This document shows positions 1-7,071 of a stretch of DNA of 17,536 nt, in pieces. How positions within the stretch are numbered: position 1 is the first letter of the stretch; each line of letters starts with the position of its first letter. Both the position numbers and the translations under genes were made by a program. Source of the stretch: Bacillota bacterium (GTDB lineage Bacteria > Bacillota > UBA4882 > UBA8346); contig JAEYGI010000013.1 in NCBI GenBank assembly GCA_023402395.1, forward strand, positions 1-17,536. The letters are read 5' to 3'. The notes under the pieces were generated by a model, which had not been told where the DNA came from, did not search any database, and saw nothing but the letters and a program-made list of their open reading frames with translations.

Positions 1-65
1 TGAACCCTAATGGGTTTTGCGGACACAGAAAATGGCTGGTAAAATAACAGCAGGAGGTGTCCGAA

Positions 66-356
66 ATGAAAGGGAAACGATTTGATGCAGAATTCAAGAA
101 AGAAATCGCCAAGTTGTATCTAAGCGGAGGACGCAGTGGAGCCAGCATCGCGCAAGAAATAGGCATCCACGAAAACACCGTATATAAATGGGTACAACAG
201 TATAGCGCCGATCCGGAACAAGCCTTTCCCGGCTCAGGCAACCTCAAGCCGGATGAAGAGGAACTGCGCAAAGCGCAGCGCCGGGTGAAAGAACTCGAAA
301 ACGAGGTCGCCATTTTAAAGCAGGCAGCGGTATACTTCGCCAAGAACAGCAAATAA
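66..356 (+). CDS. IS3-family transposase OrfA (HTH and leucine zipper protein)
   Basis: This small basic protein binds the IS ends and provides the N-terminal part of the OrfAB transposase. It starts MKGKRFDAEFKKEIAKLYL, then shows a helix-turn-helix (ASIAQEIGIHENTVYKW) and a C-terminal coiled coil (ELRKAQRRVKELENEVAILK) typical of IS3 OrfA. I chose ATG 66 because AGGAGG at 52-57 lies 8 bases upstream. A GTG at 57 in the same frame overlaps that ribosome binding site and is unlikely to be used. A slippery heptamer TTTAAAG at 314-320 sits within the coiled-coil codons, so part of translation should shift into orfB. Confidence 0.9.
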   Translation: MKGKRFDAEFKKEIAKLYLSGGRSGASIAQEIGIHENTVYKWVQQYSADPEQAFPGSGNLKPDEEELRKAQRRVKELENEVAILKQAAVYFAKNSK

Positions 357-1231
357 AATATCAGTTTGTCTATGATCACTGCAAGCAGTATGCTGTTCAG
401 GAGCTATGCCGCGTTATCAAGGTCTCACGAAGCGGTTACTACGAATGGGTGAAAGCCGGCTGTCCACGACCCCATGCCAAAGATGCCGTGCTTGTCGCGT
501 ATATTCACCAAATCGAGCGAGAAAACGATCATAATTATGGAGTACAAAAAGTGTATCAGGAACTCAACGATAAGGGAATCCGCGTGGGCCGTAGTAAAGT
601 ACAGCGGGTGATGCATGATCACGGAATCAAAGCACAGATAAAAACAAAATACAAACCGCAGACCACGAAGGCCGATCCCACGGAAGCCGCATTTGAAAAC
701 TTGTTGAATCAAGACTTTACGGCCCAAGAATTCAATAAAGTATGGTTAGCGGATATTACCTATGTCCGCGTCAATAGCCAATGGTGCTATCTGGCGAGCG
801 TATTGGATTTAGCCCGGCGTAAAGTAGTTGGCTGGGCTCTTGGAACGAGACCTACTGCCAAACTGGCTGGTCAGGCGCTGACGATGGCCTTTGTCAACGA
901 AAAGCCACGAGAGGGCTTGATTCATCACTCGGACAGAGGCAGTCAATATACCGCCAAGGACTACAAGGATCTCTTGAAAGAGTATCAAATGGTAGGAAGT
1001 ATGAGCCGTAAAGGCAATCCCTATGATAATGCACCCATGGAATCTTTCTATCGAATACTTAAAGCAGAATACATCTACAAGCGCTCTTTTATCACTATCA
1101 AGCATGCTGCTTCAGGCTTACGAAAGTGGTTTGATTACTACAATATCCGAAGGCGGCATAGTGCTTTAGGGGGAATATCGCCCCTAATGTATGAAATCAG
1201 GAGATACCACCCTTTTGGTCTGTCCGCCTAG
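320..1231 (+). CDS. IS3-family transposase OrfB (DDE integrase catalytic domain)
   Basis: This is the catalytic half of the transposase and cuts and joins DNA at the IS ends. An HTH_21-like segment (HNYGVQKVYQELNDKGIRVG) is followed by a retroviral-integrase fold with the DDE residues in LADITYV, HHSDRGSQY and APMESFYRILKAE, and the usual C-terminal YYNIRRRHSALGGISP. The frame is -1 relative to orfA and stays open upstream of the first GTG at 449. That upstream stretch encodes conserved-looking residues (YQFVYDHCKQYAVQELCRV), so the natural product is most likely the OrfAB fusion made by frameshifting at 314-320, and the start given here is the shift point. Standalone OrfB starting at 449 is the weaker alternative. 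No internal stop or deletion is seen. Confidence 0.88.
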   Translation, partial: AGSGILRQEQQIKYQFVYDHCKQYAVQELCRVIKVSRSGYYEWVKAGCPRPHAKDAVLVAYIHQIERENDHNYGVQKVYQELNDKGIRVGRSKVQRVMHDHGIKAQIKTKYKPQTTKADPTEAAFENLLNQDFTAQEFNKVWLADITYVRVNSQWCYLASVLDLARRKVVGWALGTRPTAKLAGQALTMAFVNEKPREGLIHHSDRGSQYTAKDYKDLLKEYQMVGSMSRKGNPYDNAPMESFYRILKAEYIYKRSFITIKHAASGLRKWFDYYNIRRRHSALGGISPLMYEIRRYHPFGLSA

Positions 1232-1243
1232 CCCAATACGGTC

Positions 1244-1282
1244 CAGAATGAGTAGGGGGAATCAGCCCCCCTACTCATTCTG
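1244..1282. repeat. Perfect 16-bp hairpin at the right end of the IS
   Basis: Positions 1244-1259 (CAGAATGAGTAGGGGG) are the exact reverse complement of 1267-1282, with a 7-base loop. The first two bases (CA) are also the tip of the IS right end. There is no T-tract directly after it, so it is not a standard intrinsic terminator. It may still stop or protect transcripts leaving the transposase. Confidence 0.7.
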
Positions 1283-1317
1283 TAACATAATATTCCGGTT
1301 TAGTCGTTGCCCATCGA

Positions 1318-1344
1318 GGGGGAACGATTCCCCCAACTTTTTTT
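1318..1344 (+). terminator. Probable intrinsic terminator after the transposase
   Basis: A 7-bp stem GGGGGAA (1318-1324) / TTCCCCC (1328-1334) with a 3-base loop is followed by AAC and then seven T (1338-1344). The direction fits a stop for plus-strand transcripts from the IS. The tight loop and the three bases before the T-run make it less than ideal. Confidence 0.5.
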
Positions 1345-1408
1345 GCGGCAAAACGGCTTCTTGCTTCGTTTAAAATAAGGGAGGGAAGTCCGGAGCGCCC
1401 CGGCGGCG

Positions 1409-1455
1409 GGAATAAAAATAGAGCGGGATCAAACCAAAATCGTTTGAGCCCGCTC
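1409..1455 (-). terminator. Intrinsic terminator of the glpX-sfsA unit
   Basis: On the minus strand the arms GAGCGGGCTCAAAC and GTTTGATCCCGCTC (plus coordinates 1442-1455 and 1421-1434) pair with one mismatch around a 7-base loop. The T-rich run TATTTTTATT (1420-1411) follows. It starts 11 bases after the sfsA stop, so it should end that transcript. Confidence 0.85.
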
Positions 1456-1465
1456 GACAATTGCG

Positions 1466-2161
1466 CTACAAGACTATCTCCACCGGCTGGCGCAACCGGA
1501 TCTCCCGCTCGGTCACGTCACAATCATAGGCCAGGATCCAGGTGCCCCGCTCCCGGATCTCCCGCAACTTCCGGCGGAACTCCGGCTGAGTCCGGTCATT
1601 GGGCGTGAACGAACCGGCGTCGGCCCGTTGGATCAGAAACAGCACCGCGGTCTGCAGTGAGCCGCCTTGAAGCGTTCCGAGCTCCTCCAGGTGCTTCAGC
1701 CCCCGCTCGGTCGGAGCGTCGGGGAACATGGCCACCCCCCGCTCCACCAGAGTCACTGACTTCACTTCCAGCAAACACTCGCCCGCCGGCCCGGACAGGA
1801 AAAAGTCAAACCGGCTCCGGCCCACCGCATACTCCCGCCGTACCGCCGGATAGGCCGAGAACGGTTCCAGTTCGCCCCGGCGCAAGGCCTCCTCCACCAC
1901 CCGGTTCGGCAGAGTGGCGTCGATGCAGACCAGCCCGCCGCCTTCCTCCCGGACCAGGAGCAGCTTGCCGGCGGTTTTTTGGCCGCCGGAAACGTCCACC
2001 GGTTGATACCAGAGTTCGCGGCCGGGAACGATCAGTTCGCGAAGCCGGCCGGAGTTGGCCAAATGAAGCCGGACCATCCGGCCCTCCCGGTCCCTGGCGC
2101 TGACCACGAAACGGTTCTCCCGCCCCGCCACGCCCGCCTGTATCAATTCGGGAAAAATCAT
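1466..2161 (-). CDS. sfsA: SfsA, sugar fermentation stimulation protein homolog
   Basis: The 231-residue product matches the SfsA family in length and in its characteristic blocks: an N-terminal barrel with VRLHLANSGRLREL and a C-terminal nuclease-like domain with ECLLEVKSVTLVERG, MFPDAPTERGLKHLEEL and AVLFLIQRADAGSFTPN. E. coli SfsA has been linked to maltose metabolism and DNA binding; the restriction-enzyme-like fold (DFFL...LLEVKSV) makes a nuclease role conceivable, but the biochemical function is not settled. ATG 2161 has GGTGAG six bases upstream. The gene begins 21 bases after the glpX stop and is followed by a terminator, so it is the last gene of a glpX-sfsA unit. Confidence 0.92.
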   Translation of the reverse strand: MIFPELIQAGVAGRENRFVVSARDREGRMVRLHLANSGRLRELIVPGRELWYQPVDVSGGQKTAGKLLLVREEGGGLVCIDATLPNRVVEEALRRGELEPFSAYPAVRREYAVGRSRFDFFLSGPAGECLLEVKSVTLVERGVAMFPDAPTERGLKHLEELGTLQGGSLQTAVLFLIQRADAGSFTPNDRTQPEFRRKLREIRERGTWILAYDCDVTEREIRLRQPVEIVL

Positions 2162-2182
2162 CGGAAGCTCACCGTCCCCGGC

Positions 2183-3184
2183 TCATACCGCTCGCCAGGC
2201 CCGGGTCCGCTGGTACAGATCGCTCTTGCGCTGAATGTTATGTACGGTTTCGATCTTGCGGATGGTGCCGGTGCTCATCCGCATCACCAGGGAGGACGTG
2301 GTGGCGTGGCCGCCGTAATAGCGCACCCCTTTCAGCAGATCGCCGTCGGTGACACCGGTGGCCGCGAAGATCAGACTGTCGCCCTTGGCCAGATCGTCGG
2401 CCGTATAGATGGTGGCCAAGTCCCGTTCTTCCATATGCTTTAGGATGGATTGCCTCTCCTCGGGATCGCGCGGCCAGATCCGGGCCTGAATCTCGCCACC
2501 CAGGCACTTGACTGCCGCCGCAGTCAGAACGCCCTCGGTGGCGCCGCCGATTCCCATCAGCATGTCCACGCCAGTCCCTTCCATACAAGCGGCGATTCCG
2601 GCGGCCACATCCCCGTCCGTGATCAGCCGGATCCTGGCACCGACCCGCCGGATCTCCTCGATCAGTGGTTGATGGCGCGGCCGGTCCAGGATGGAAACGG
2701 TCATGTCCGTGACCCGCTTGCCCAGCGAAGCGGCAACCACTTTTAGATTCTCCCGCACCGGAGCATCCAGGTCGATCCGGTCGCGGGCTTCGGAGCCGAC
2801 CACAATCTTTTCCATATAAAACGCGGGGATCGGCCGGACCGCTCCCTTGGCGGCCAGGATCAGAATGGACAGGGCATTCGGCAATCCGTTGGCGACCAGC
2901 CGGGTTCCCTCGACCGGATCCACGGCAATATCCACTTCATACGAGGAGTCCCCGTTGCCGATCGACTCGCCGATATACAGCATTGGCGCGTGATCCTTCT
3001 CCCCCTCGCCGATGACTACCGTTCCCCGGATATTCACGGTCCGTAACATATCGCGCATCGCTTCGACCGCCGCGCCGTCCACCTGCTCCTTGTCCCCGTT
3101 TCCCATATAACGGCTGGCTTGTAGCGCGGCCGCTTCGGTGACCCGCACCAGGTCAAGCATAATCTCCCTCTCATGCGTCTGCAT
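2183..3184 (-). CDS. glpX: Fructose-1,6-bisphosphatase, class II (GlpX)
   Basis: This cytoplasmic enzyme converts fructose 1,6-bisphosphate to fructose 6-phosphate in gluconeogenesis. The 333 residues fit the class II (GlpX) family. Metal- and phosphate-binding motifs are present: GEGEKDHAPMLYIGE (about residues 59-73) and DIAVDPVEGTRL (about 85-96), and further on the glycine-rich MGIGGATEGVLTAAAVKCLGGE. I chose ATG 3184 because AGGAAGGA lies a few bases upstream; ATG 3160, also with a purine-rich site, is the alternative and would remove eight residues. The gene has a roughly 185-base leader with two inverted repeats and a TATAAT box. It is followed directly by sfsA. Confidence 0.95.
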   Translation of the reverse strand: MQTHEREIMLDLVRVTEAAALQASRYMGNGDKEQVDGAAVEAMRDMLRTVNIRGTVVIGEGEKDHAPMLYIGESIGNGDSSYEVDIAVDPVEGTRLVANGLPNALSILILAAKGAVRPIPAFYMEKIVVGSEARDRIDLDAPVRENLKVVAASLGKRVTDMTVSILDRPRHQPLIEEIRRVGARIRLITDGDVAAGIAACMEGTGVDMLMGIGGATEGVLTAAAVKCLGGEIQARIWPRDPEERQSILKHMEERDLATIYTADDLAKGDSLIFAATGVTDGDLLKGVRYYGGHATTSSLVMRMSTGTIRKIETVHNIQRKSDLYQRTRAWRAV

Positions 3185-3246
3185 CCGATCCTTCCTTTCC
3201 TCTCGTCCGGATTATTAGGGCAAACCCGTCCAATGTTGAAGCATCC

Positions 3247-3302
3247 GATAAAGTCTACCGCCGGCGTCGGCCATGCGAAACTGTCTCAAAATCGACTTTA
3301 TC
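3247..3302 (-). promoter_or_regulatory. Structured glpX leader: 9-bp inverted repeat
   Basis: GATAAAGTC (3247-3255) and GACTTTATC (3294-3302) are perfect inverted copies enclosing a GC-rich loop with GCCGACGCCGGC-like self-complementarity. It lies between the candidate promoter and the glpX ribosome binding site, so it would form in the mRNA leader. I recognise no known riboswitch class. Confidence 0.45.
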
Positions 3303-3327
3303 TCTTGCTTTTCCTGAGCTTTTGTGT

Positions 3328-3353
3328 ACGACCCGGGCCTCCGGCCGGGTCGT
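3328..3353 (-). promoter_or_regulatory. GC-rich hairpin at the start of the glpX leader
   Basis: ACGACCCGG (3328-3336) and CCGGGTCGT (3345-3353) form a 9-bp stem with an 8-base loop, directly downstream of the TATAAT box on the minus strand. No T-run follows, so it is not an obvious terminator of the upstream CBS gene; a 5' stabilising or regulatory hairpin is more likely. Confidence 0.5.
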
Positions 3354-3375
3354 CACAACGCTTTTGACATGTTTC

Positions 3376-3404
3376 ATTATATAACCGAATGCCACGGTTT
3401 GAAA
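3376..3404 (-). promoter_or_regulatory. Candidate glpX promoter
   Basis: A perfect -10 TATAAT is read on the minus strand at 3381-3376. The -35 region 17 bases upstream (TTTCAA) is poor, so strength or an activator is uncertain. The site lies about 190 bases before the glpX start and 100 bases after the CBS gene stop. No other good candidate was seen in this gap of about 300 bases. Confidence 0.4.
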
Positions 3405-3480
3405 GTTAAGAGTAAATGTTTTTCACCAAAGTTCCCCAAACTTAAACCCAACTACCTGCGCCAGCCTAGCCGGTCCCCCG

Positions 3481-4755
3481 TTATTTTGAAATTGCCCGCA
3501 ACAACGCCTCCCTGGTGATCATCCCGTGAAATTTCCCATCCTCGCCCAGCACCGGCAAGCGTTTCAATTCCCGTTCGACCATGATCCGGAGCGCCTCGGC
3601 GACCGGACTGTCCTCCCGGATCGAGATAACGTTGGGATTCATGATCTCACCGGCGCTGCTAGCGGCGGTTTTCTCCAGAAAGCTTTGAAACTGTCGCCCT
3701 TTGGCCATGATTCCGGACTGGCTGATCAGAAACTCTTGTTCTTCCGGAGATTGATTGCGGATAATCGGCAGCAGGTCATAGTCGGAAACGATCCCTATCA
3801 GTCGCCGCCCTTGATCGACTACCGCTACCCGTTGAATATGCTCTCCGAAGATCAATTGAACCACTTCGGCAATGGGCGTTTCCGGCTGAACAGCTTCCTG
3901 TTCCCTGCCTCCGACCTCCCGTACCAACAGCGAAGCCGCGGCGTGACGCTCCCGCGGCAACGGCCGCCGCCGTGAAGCACGTTGGTTGGCGGCGCGCAGG
4001 ATATCAATCCGGGAAACCATGCCGACCAGCAATTGACGGTCGTTAACAACCGGCAGCCGTTTCAATTGATGTTTCAGCATCATCTGGACGGCGTCGGCCA
4101 CATGTTGGCTTTGATTGACGGTGATCACCGGCCGGCTCATCATTTCTCCGGCGGTATAAAGGGGCAGGCGGTCAAGGTAAGCTTCAATTTTTTTCGGCTC
4201 AAGCCGGGCGAGCAACCCCAGCCGGAGCGGAAGATGGGGATGATCCGACAGGTTTTGTTGAGTGATGATCCCGACCACCCGCCGTTCGTCGTCAATCACC
4301 GGAATCGCTTTCAGGGACGCGCCCAACATTTGGCGAACGACCTGTTCGATGGGGGTCAAAGGATTGACTGCGGCCACGGCGGTGGTCATGACCTCCCGGA
4401 TCTGCAGCTGCTTCGGGATCAGCGTCTCCGACCGCCTGGAGCTGAGAACGTGCAGTTTCTCGACGGCTACCAGACCATCGCCGACCATCTTCAGGAGCGA
4501 AGCCTTCAGTGTTCTTAATTCTCCGGCCGGAATCACAATTTCGATCGCGAGCGGTAAATTGAACATCCCCTGCCCCGCCAGCCCGGACACTAGTTCCCCC
4601 GTTTCATAATAGCCCGCAATGCTCCGGGTGACCAGGCACCGGGCTGTGATCTTCCGTTCTTTCAGCAATTCCAGCACCGCCTGATCAATCGGTCGATCCC
4701 GCCAGGTCAGATCCTCACTGGTATAGATCTTGATCAATCGGTAGTTGGCCCACAT
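3481..4755 (-). CDS. DUF190 domain protein with four CBS motifs
   Basis: The N-terminal 105 residues resemble DUF190, a PII-like fold (RLIKIYTSEDLTW, QAVLELLKERKITARCLVTRSIAGYY, LPLAIEIV, KLHVL). Four CBS motifs follow at about residues 119-172 (IREVMTTAV), 202-256 (AGEMMSRPVITV), 277-332 (LVREVGGREQEAV) and 368-423 (AGEIMNPNVISI), i.e. two Bateman modules. CBS pairs usually bind adenosine nucleotides, so the protein is probably a soluble energy or nucleotide sensor; no enzymatic or membrane domain is visible. ATG 4755 has a good GGAGGTGG upstream. It lies between a terminator at 4922-4946 and the glpX promoter, so it is probably transcribed alone. Its partner is unknown; DUF190 genes often sit near crcB fluoride channels, but none is here. 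Confidence 0.88.
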   Translation of the reverse strand: MWANYRLIKIYTSEDLTWRDRPIDQAVLELLKERKITARCLVTRSIAGYYETGELVSGLAGQGMFNLPLAIEIVIPAGELRTLKASLLKMVGDGLVAVEKLHVLSSRRSETLIPKQLQIREVMTTAVAAVNPLTPIEQVVRQMLGASLKAIPVIDDERRVVGIITQQNLSDHPHLPLRLGLLARLEPKKIEAYLDRLPLYTAGEMMSRPVITVNQSQHVADAVQMMLKHQLKRLPVVNDRQLLVGMVSRIDILRAANQRASRRRPLPRERHAAASLLVREVGGREQEAVQPETPIAEVVQLIFGEHIQRVAVVDQGRRLIGIVSDYDLLPIIRNQSPEEQEFLISQSGIMAKGRQFQSFLEKTAASSAGEIMNPNVISIREDSPVAEALRIMVERELKRLPVLGEDGKFHGMITREALLRAISK

Positions 4756-4921
4756 ACAACCACCTCCGTTTCATTGGTATGCCGGAACGTCGCCGGATAT
4801 GCGGAGCAATCCTCGGCAAATGGGCCATCAAAAGCACTTGGTTTCGAGAGAATGATTGTCCGTCATTCCCCATCGCAGCGAATCAGGACTACGGCATGGA
4901 ATCGGGGCATGCGAGCCAAAA

Positions 4922-4947
4922 TAAAAAAACGCGCGGAAGTAGCGCGC
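4922..4947 (-). terminator. Intrinsic terminator after the DUF438 gene
   Basis: On the minus strand GCGC-rich arms (4946-4942 CGCGC with 4934-4930 GCGCG, 7-base loop) are followed by seven T (4929-4923) and then ATTTT. It lies 40 bases after the DUF438 stop and separates that unit from the CBS gene. Confidence 0.85.
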
Positions 4948-4986
4948 CAAATCAAAATTTCCGTTCAATCCCAGCCGTTCCTGGGG

Positions 4987-6219
4987 TTACGCTTCGGAGA
5001 CCAGCCGTTTTTCGCCACTGATCGCTTGAATCGGTTTGATATTCTGGGTTACCTCCAGCGTGCCCAGGTAATCCTCATGTTCGTCGCGTACCGCGAAATA
5101 CCGGATATAGACGAAGGTTTCGCCCATCCGGATCCAGAAATCCTCATGTTCTTTCCGGCCGGACTGGAGATCCTCGACTAGCTTTTCGACAATATGCACG
5201 CTGGCCGGAGGATGGCAGTTCTGAACTTGGCGGCCGATCACCGCCTTGGTCCGGGCGAAGACCCGCTCCTCGGCGCGATTGAAGTAGCGGACCACCCCCG
5301 CTTTGTCGACAAAGGTAAGATCCACCGGCAACCGGTTCAAAACCGCCTCAAGCTCGACCGGAGTCATGATCCCGGTTTCAAATTTGAGGTAGCCGCCCGT
5401 TACCGGTTGCTCGCCCTGCCGCTGTTCTTGCCGCTCCGCGTCGACCCGGACCGGCCGCCACCGGCCGGCCGGCTCGGTCAGGCAATATCCGATCTCGTCG
5501 CTGTCGGCGGCAATGGCCAGCCATTCATCCTCGGACAGCGTATCGGCGGCCATCGGGAACAGGATGTTTTCTTCCTTACTGATCATCTCCAGGGCCTTGT
5601 CGACCGCCTCCGCAAGCTTAGCGGCAGCCGCTCCCCGATCGCCCGCCCCGGCGGTGAGCATCTCCCGGGCCTCCTTGATCGCCCGGCGGATCTCGTCGTC
5701 CACGCCCCACATCACCTTCGGCGGCGCGGTAATCCCGTATTTCTCCAGATAGGGGAAGAGCAGATTTTCCTTCCGGCTGTAATGTTTATCAATATCCCAA
5801 AGCAGATTGATCTCGCCCAGGAGCCGCAATTGGTCCTCCCGGGAACCGGAGGACCGCCAATCAGCCAGATGCGGTTTGATCTGCTCATTGATAAGTTTCT
5901 CCATTTCCCGGTTCTCCCGTTTGAAGGTATGTAGCGGGTGCCCGGGGATCCCGGCCGGATCGGCCGACTCCGGGATCGGTTCGACGGCCCCCGCGAAGAC
6001 CGAGGCGTGAACGTCGCAAAGTCTTTGGATCTCTTCCGCCGGCATCCCTTCGGCGATTAACGCCTGCTCCATCTCGGCGATTTCGGTGGCGGACACGCCG
6101 TCGAAAACCTCCCGGAATCTGGCCGTGACCTCCGCGACGCTTTGTCCCTGATGCAGCGCGCCGATTAATTCCTTTAAAACCCGTTGCCGGTATTCCCGGT
6201 TATTAATTGTTTCACTCAA
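4987..6219 (-). CDS. DUF438 - hemerythrin - PAS domain protein
   Basis: Three parts are visible: an N-terminal DUF438 helical domain (about residues 5-80: VLKELIGALHQGQ, GMPAEEIQRLCDVHASVF), a hemerythrin-like HHE domain (about 95-230, with GHPLHTFKRE, DKHYSRKENLLFPYLEK and ISKEENILFP carrying the expected His/Glu ligands) and a C-terminal PAS domain (about 290-395: LPVDLTFVDKAGVVRYFN). The architecture fits a cytoplasmic sensor of oxygen, NO or redox state, probably through a di-iron centre; no output domain is present. TTG 6219 is preferred over GTG 6231: GGTGGGG lies six bases before the TTG, and the family typically begins MSE.INNRE. A terminator follows. It lies 150 bases downstream of the polyferredoxin gene, probably co-transcribed. 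Confidence 0.88.
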   Translation of the reverse strand: MSETINNREYRQRVLKELIGALHQGQSVAEVTARFREVFDGVSATEIAEMEQALIAEGMPAEEIQRLCDVHASVFAGAVEPIPESADPAGIPGHPLHTFKRENREMEKLINEQIKPHLADWRSSGSREDQLRLLGEINLLWDIDKHYSRKENLLFPYLEKYGITAPPKVMWGVDDEIRRAIKEAREMLTAGAGDRGAAAAKLAEAVDKALEMISKEENILFPMAADTLSEDEWLAIAADSDEIGYCLTEPAGRWRPVRVDAERQEQRQGEQPVTGGYLKFETGIMTPVELEAVLNRLPVDLTFVDKAGVVRYFNRAEERVFARTKAVIGRQVQNCHPPASVHIVEKLVEDLQSGRKEHEDFWIRMGETFVYIRYFAVRDEHEDYLGTLEVTQNIKPIQAISGEKRLVSEA

Positions 6220-6339
6220 ACCAATCCCCACCGTTTCTTGAGCATGCCGGCTTCCTTGTTTTTCCTTCGCCGCCGCGCCTTAAATTCATTGCGGCTTTCC
6301 GATGAAACCGATGGATACCGGTGGAAATATTATTTATCA

Positions 6340-6355
6340 ATATCCCCGGGAATAT
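6340..6355. promoter_or_regulatory. Imperfect palindrome upstream of the DUF438 gene
   Basis: ATATCCCCGGGAATAT is a 16-bp dyad with one mismatched pair around a CCCGGG centre. On the minus strand GGGGATATT also occurs twice in direct orientation. It lies in the 150-base gap between the polyferredoxin and DUF438 genes, so it could be an operator for a separate DUF438 promoter; the promoter itself is not clear. Confidence 0.35.
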
Positions 6356-6369
6356 CCCCGCTTCGGCTA

Positions 6370-7035
6370 TCAATCTTCGGAATGGCGCAGGGCTTGTTTG
6401 GGACATTTCTCAACACAGATCCGGCATTTAAGACAATCGGGATGCAAGACCGTTCCCAACGCCCGATAACTTAGTGGATCGATCCCGACGGGACAGGCTT
6501 TGGAACAGCGACCGCACTGGATACAGCGTTCTTTCGCGAAAACAATGTGGCCGATCTTCTTCTGAACCCTTTTCCAGCCCGAGACGAACCGGGCCAGGGT
6601 TCCCATGGGGCAGATTAGGCACCAGGCGCGGTGATGAAAGTACCAGCCCAGCACGATGGTGATCGCGGTAGTCAGCAGCACCATCCGGACGAAGACCATA
6701 CCCACTTTGGTCCAGTCCCCCCAGGCGCCACCGAGTTGAATCGCAAAAGCTCCCATCAGCAATACCAGCCAACCCATTCTAAACCAGTCTTTGCGGAACA
6801 GTTCCGGCACTCCTCGCCGCAGGCTGACCCGGGCCAGGATCGTATCGTTGAAACTACCCCTAGGGCAATAATGTCCACACCAGGCGCGGCCCTTGTAAAA
6901 AGCGGTGACAACCGGCGCCAGCATGCAGAATAACGCGGCCAAGCCGAACGCAGGAAAAAACAATCCCCCCACGCAAAACACCAGCAACAGAACCCAAATC
7001 CATTGGTGTATCAATGCCCGCCAATTCATTTCCAT
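6370..7035 (-). CDS. NapH/YccM-like membrane polyferredoxin (4Fe-4S)
   Basis: The 221-residue membrane protein has hydrophobic segments at about residues 10-47, 87-101 and 112-131. It carries the NapH/RsxA-like cysteine motifs WCGHYCPRG (about 52-60) and WCLICPMG (138-145), and a C-terminal double ferredoxin motif: CIQCGRCSKACP (171-182) and CLKCRICVEKCP (201-212). It probably passes electrons between a membrane donor and a soluble or periplasmic partner. It is shorter than NapH and lacks a neighbouring reductase, so its partner is unknown. Start ATG 7035 has AAGGGGG close upstream. A strong promoter and a palindromic operator precede it; the DUF438 sensor gene follows. Confidence 0.87.
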   Translation of the reverse strand: MEMNWRALIHQWIWVLLLVFCVGGLFFPAFGLAALFCMLAPVVTAFYKGRAWCGHYCPRGSFNDTILARVSLRRGVPELFRKDWFRMGWLVLLMGAFAIQLGGAWGDWTKVGMVFVRMVLLTTAITIVLGWYFHHRAWCLICPMGTLARFVSGWKRVQKKIGHIVFAKERCIQCGRCSKACPVGIDPLSYRALGTVLHPDCLKCRICVEKCPKQALRHSED

Positions 7036-7048
7036 TCAACCCCCTTTT

Positions 7049-7064
7049 ATACCCTATGGGGTAC
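7049..7064. promoter_or_regulatory. Operator-like palindrome over the polyferredoxin start site
   Basis: The arms TACCC (7050-7054) and GGGTA (7059-7063) flank TATG, giving ATACCCTATGGGGTAC. It starts just after the expected transcription start (about 7065), where a repressor would block initiation. Its shape resembles operators of the CsoR/CstR/FrmR (DUF156) repressors, which sense copper or sulfur species; no such regulator gene is in the window, so this is inference. Confidence 0.45.
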
Positions 7065-7071
7065 ATTGAAT

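Larger units (their letters stand above)
1..1245 (+). mobile_element. IS3-family insertion sequence, apparently complete
   Basis: The element carries two transposase frames in the IS3 arrangement (orfA, then orfB in the -1 frame). Its ends are inverted repeats: positions 1-26 compared with the reverse complement of 1220-1245 match at 19 of 26 bases, including the outer TG and the block GCGGACA. The tips are 5'-TG...CA-3', as in IS3-family elements, and the 1245-bp length fits the family. The right repeat overlaps the end of orfB, as is common. The target duplication cannot be checked because the window starts at the left tip. Base composition is clearly richer in A+T than the neighbouring genes, which suggests recent arrival. 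Both frames look intact, so the element may be active. Confidence 0.9.

Noticed and set aside
1275..1460. A 61-codon minus-strand frame between the IS and sfsA
   Set aside because: It runs through the terminator hairpins, ends in the sfsA terminator region, and shows no protein-like features.
1657..2103. Long plus-strand frames opposite sfsA and other GC-rich genes
   Set aside because: These are shadows of real genes in high-GC DNA, with proline/arginine-rich nonsense products and no ribosome binding sites.
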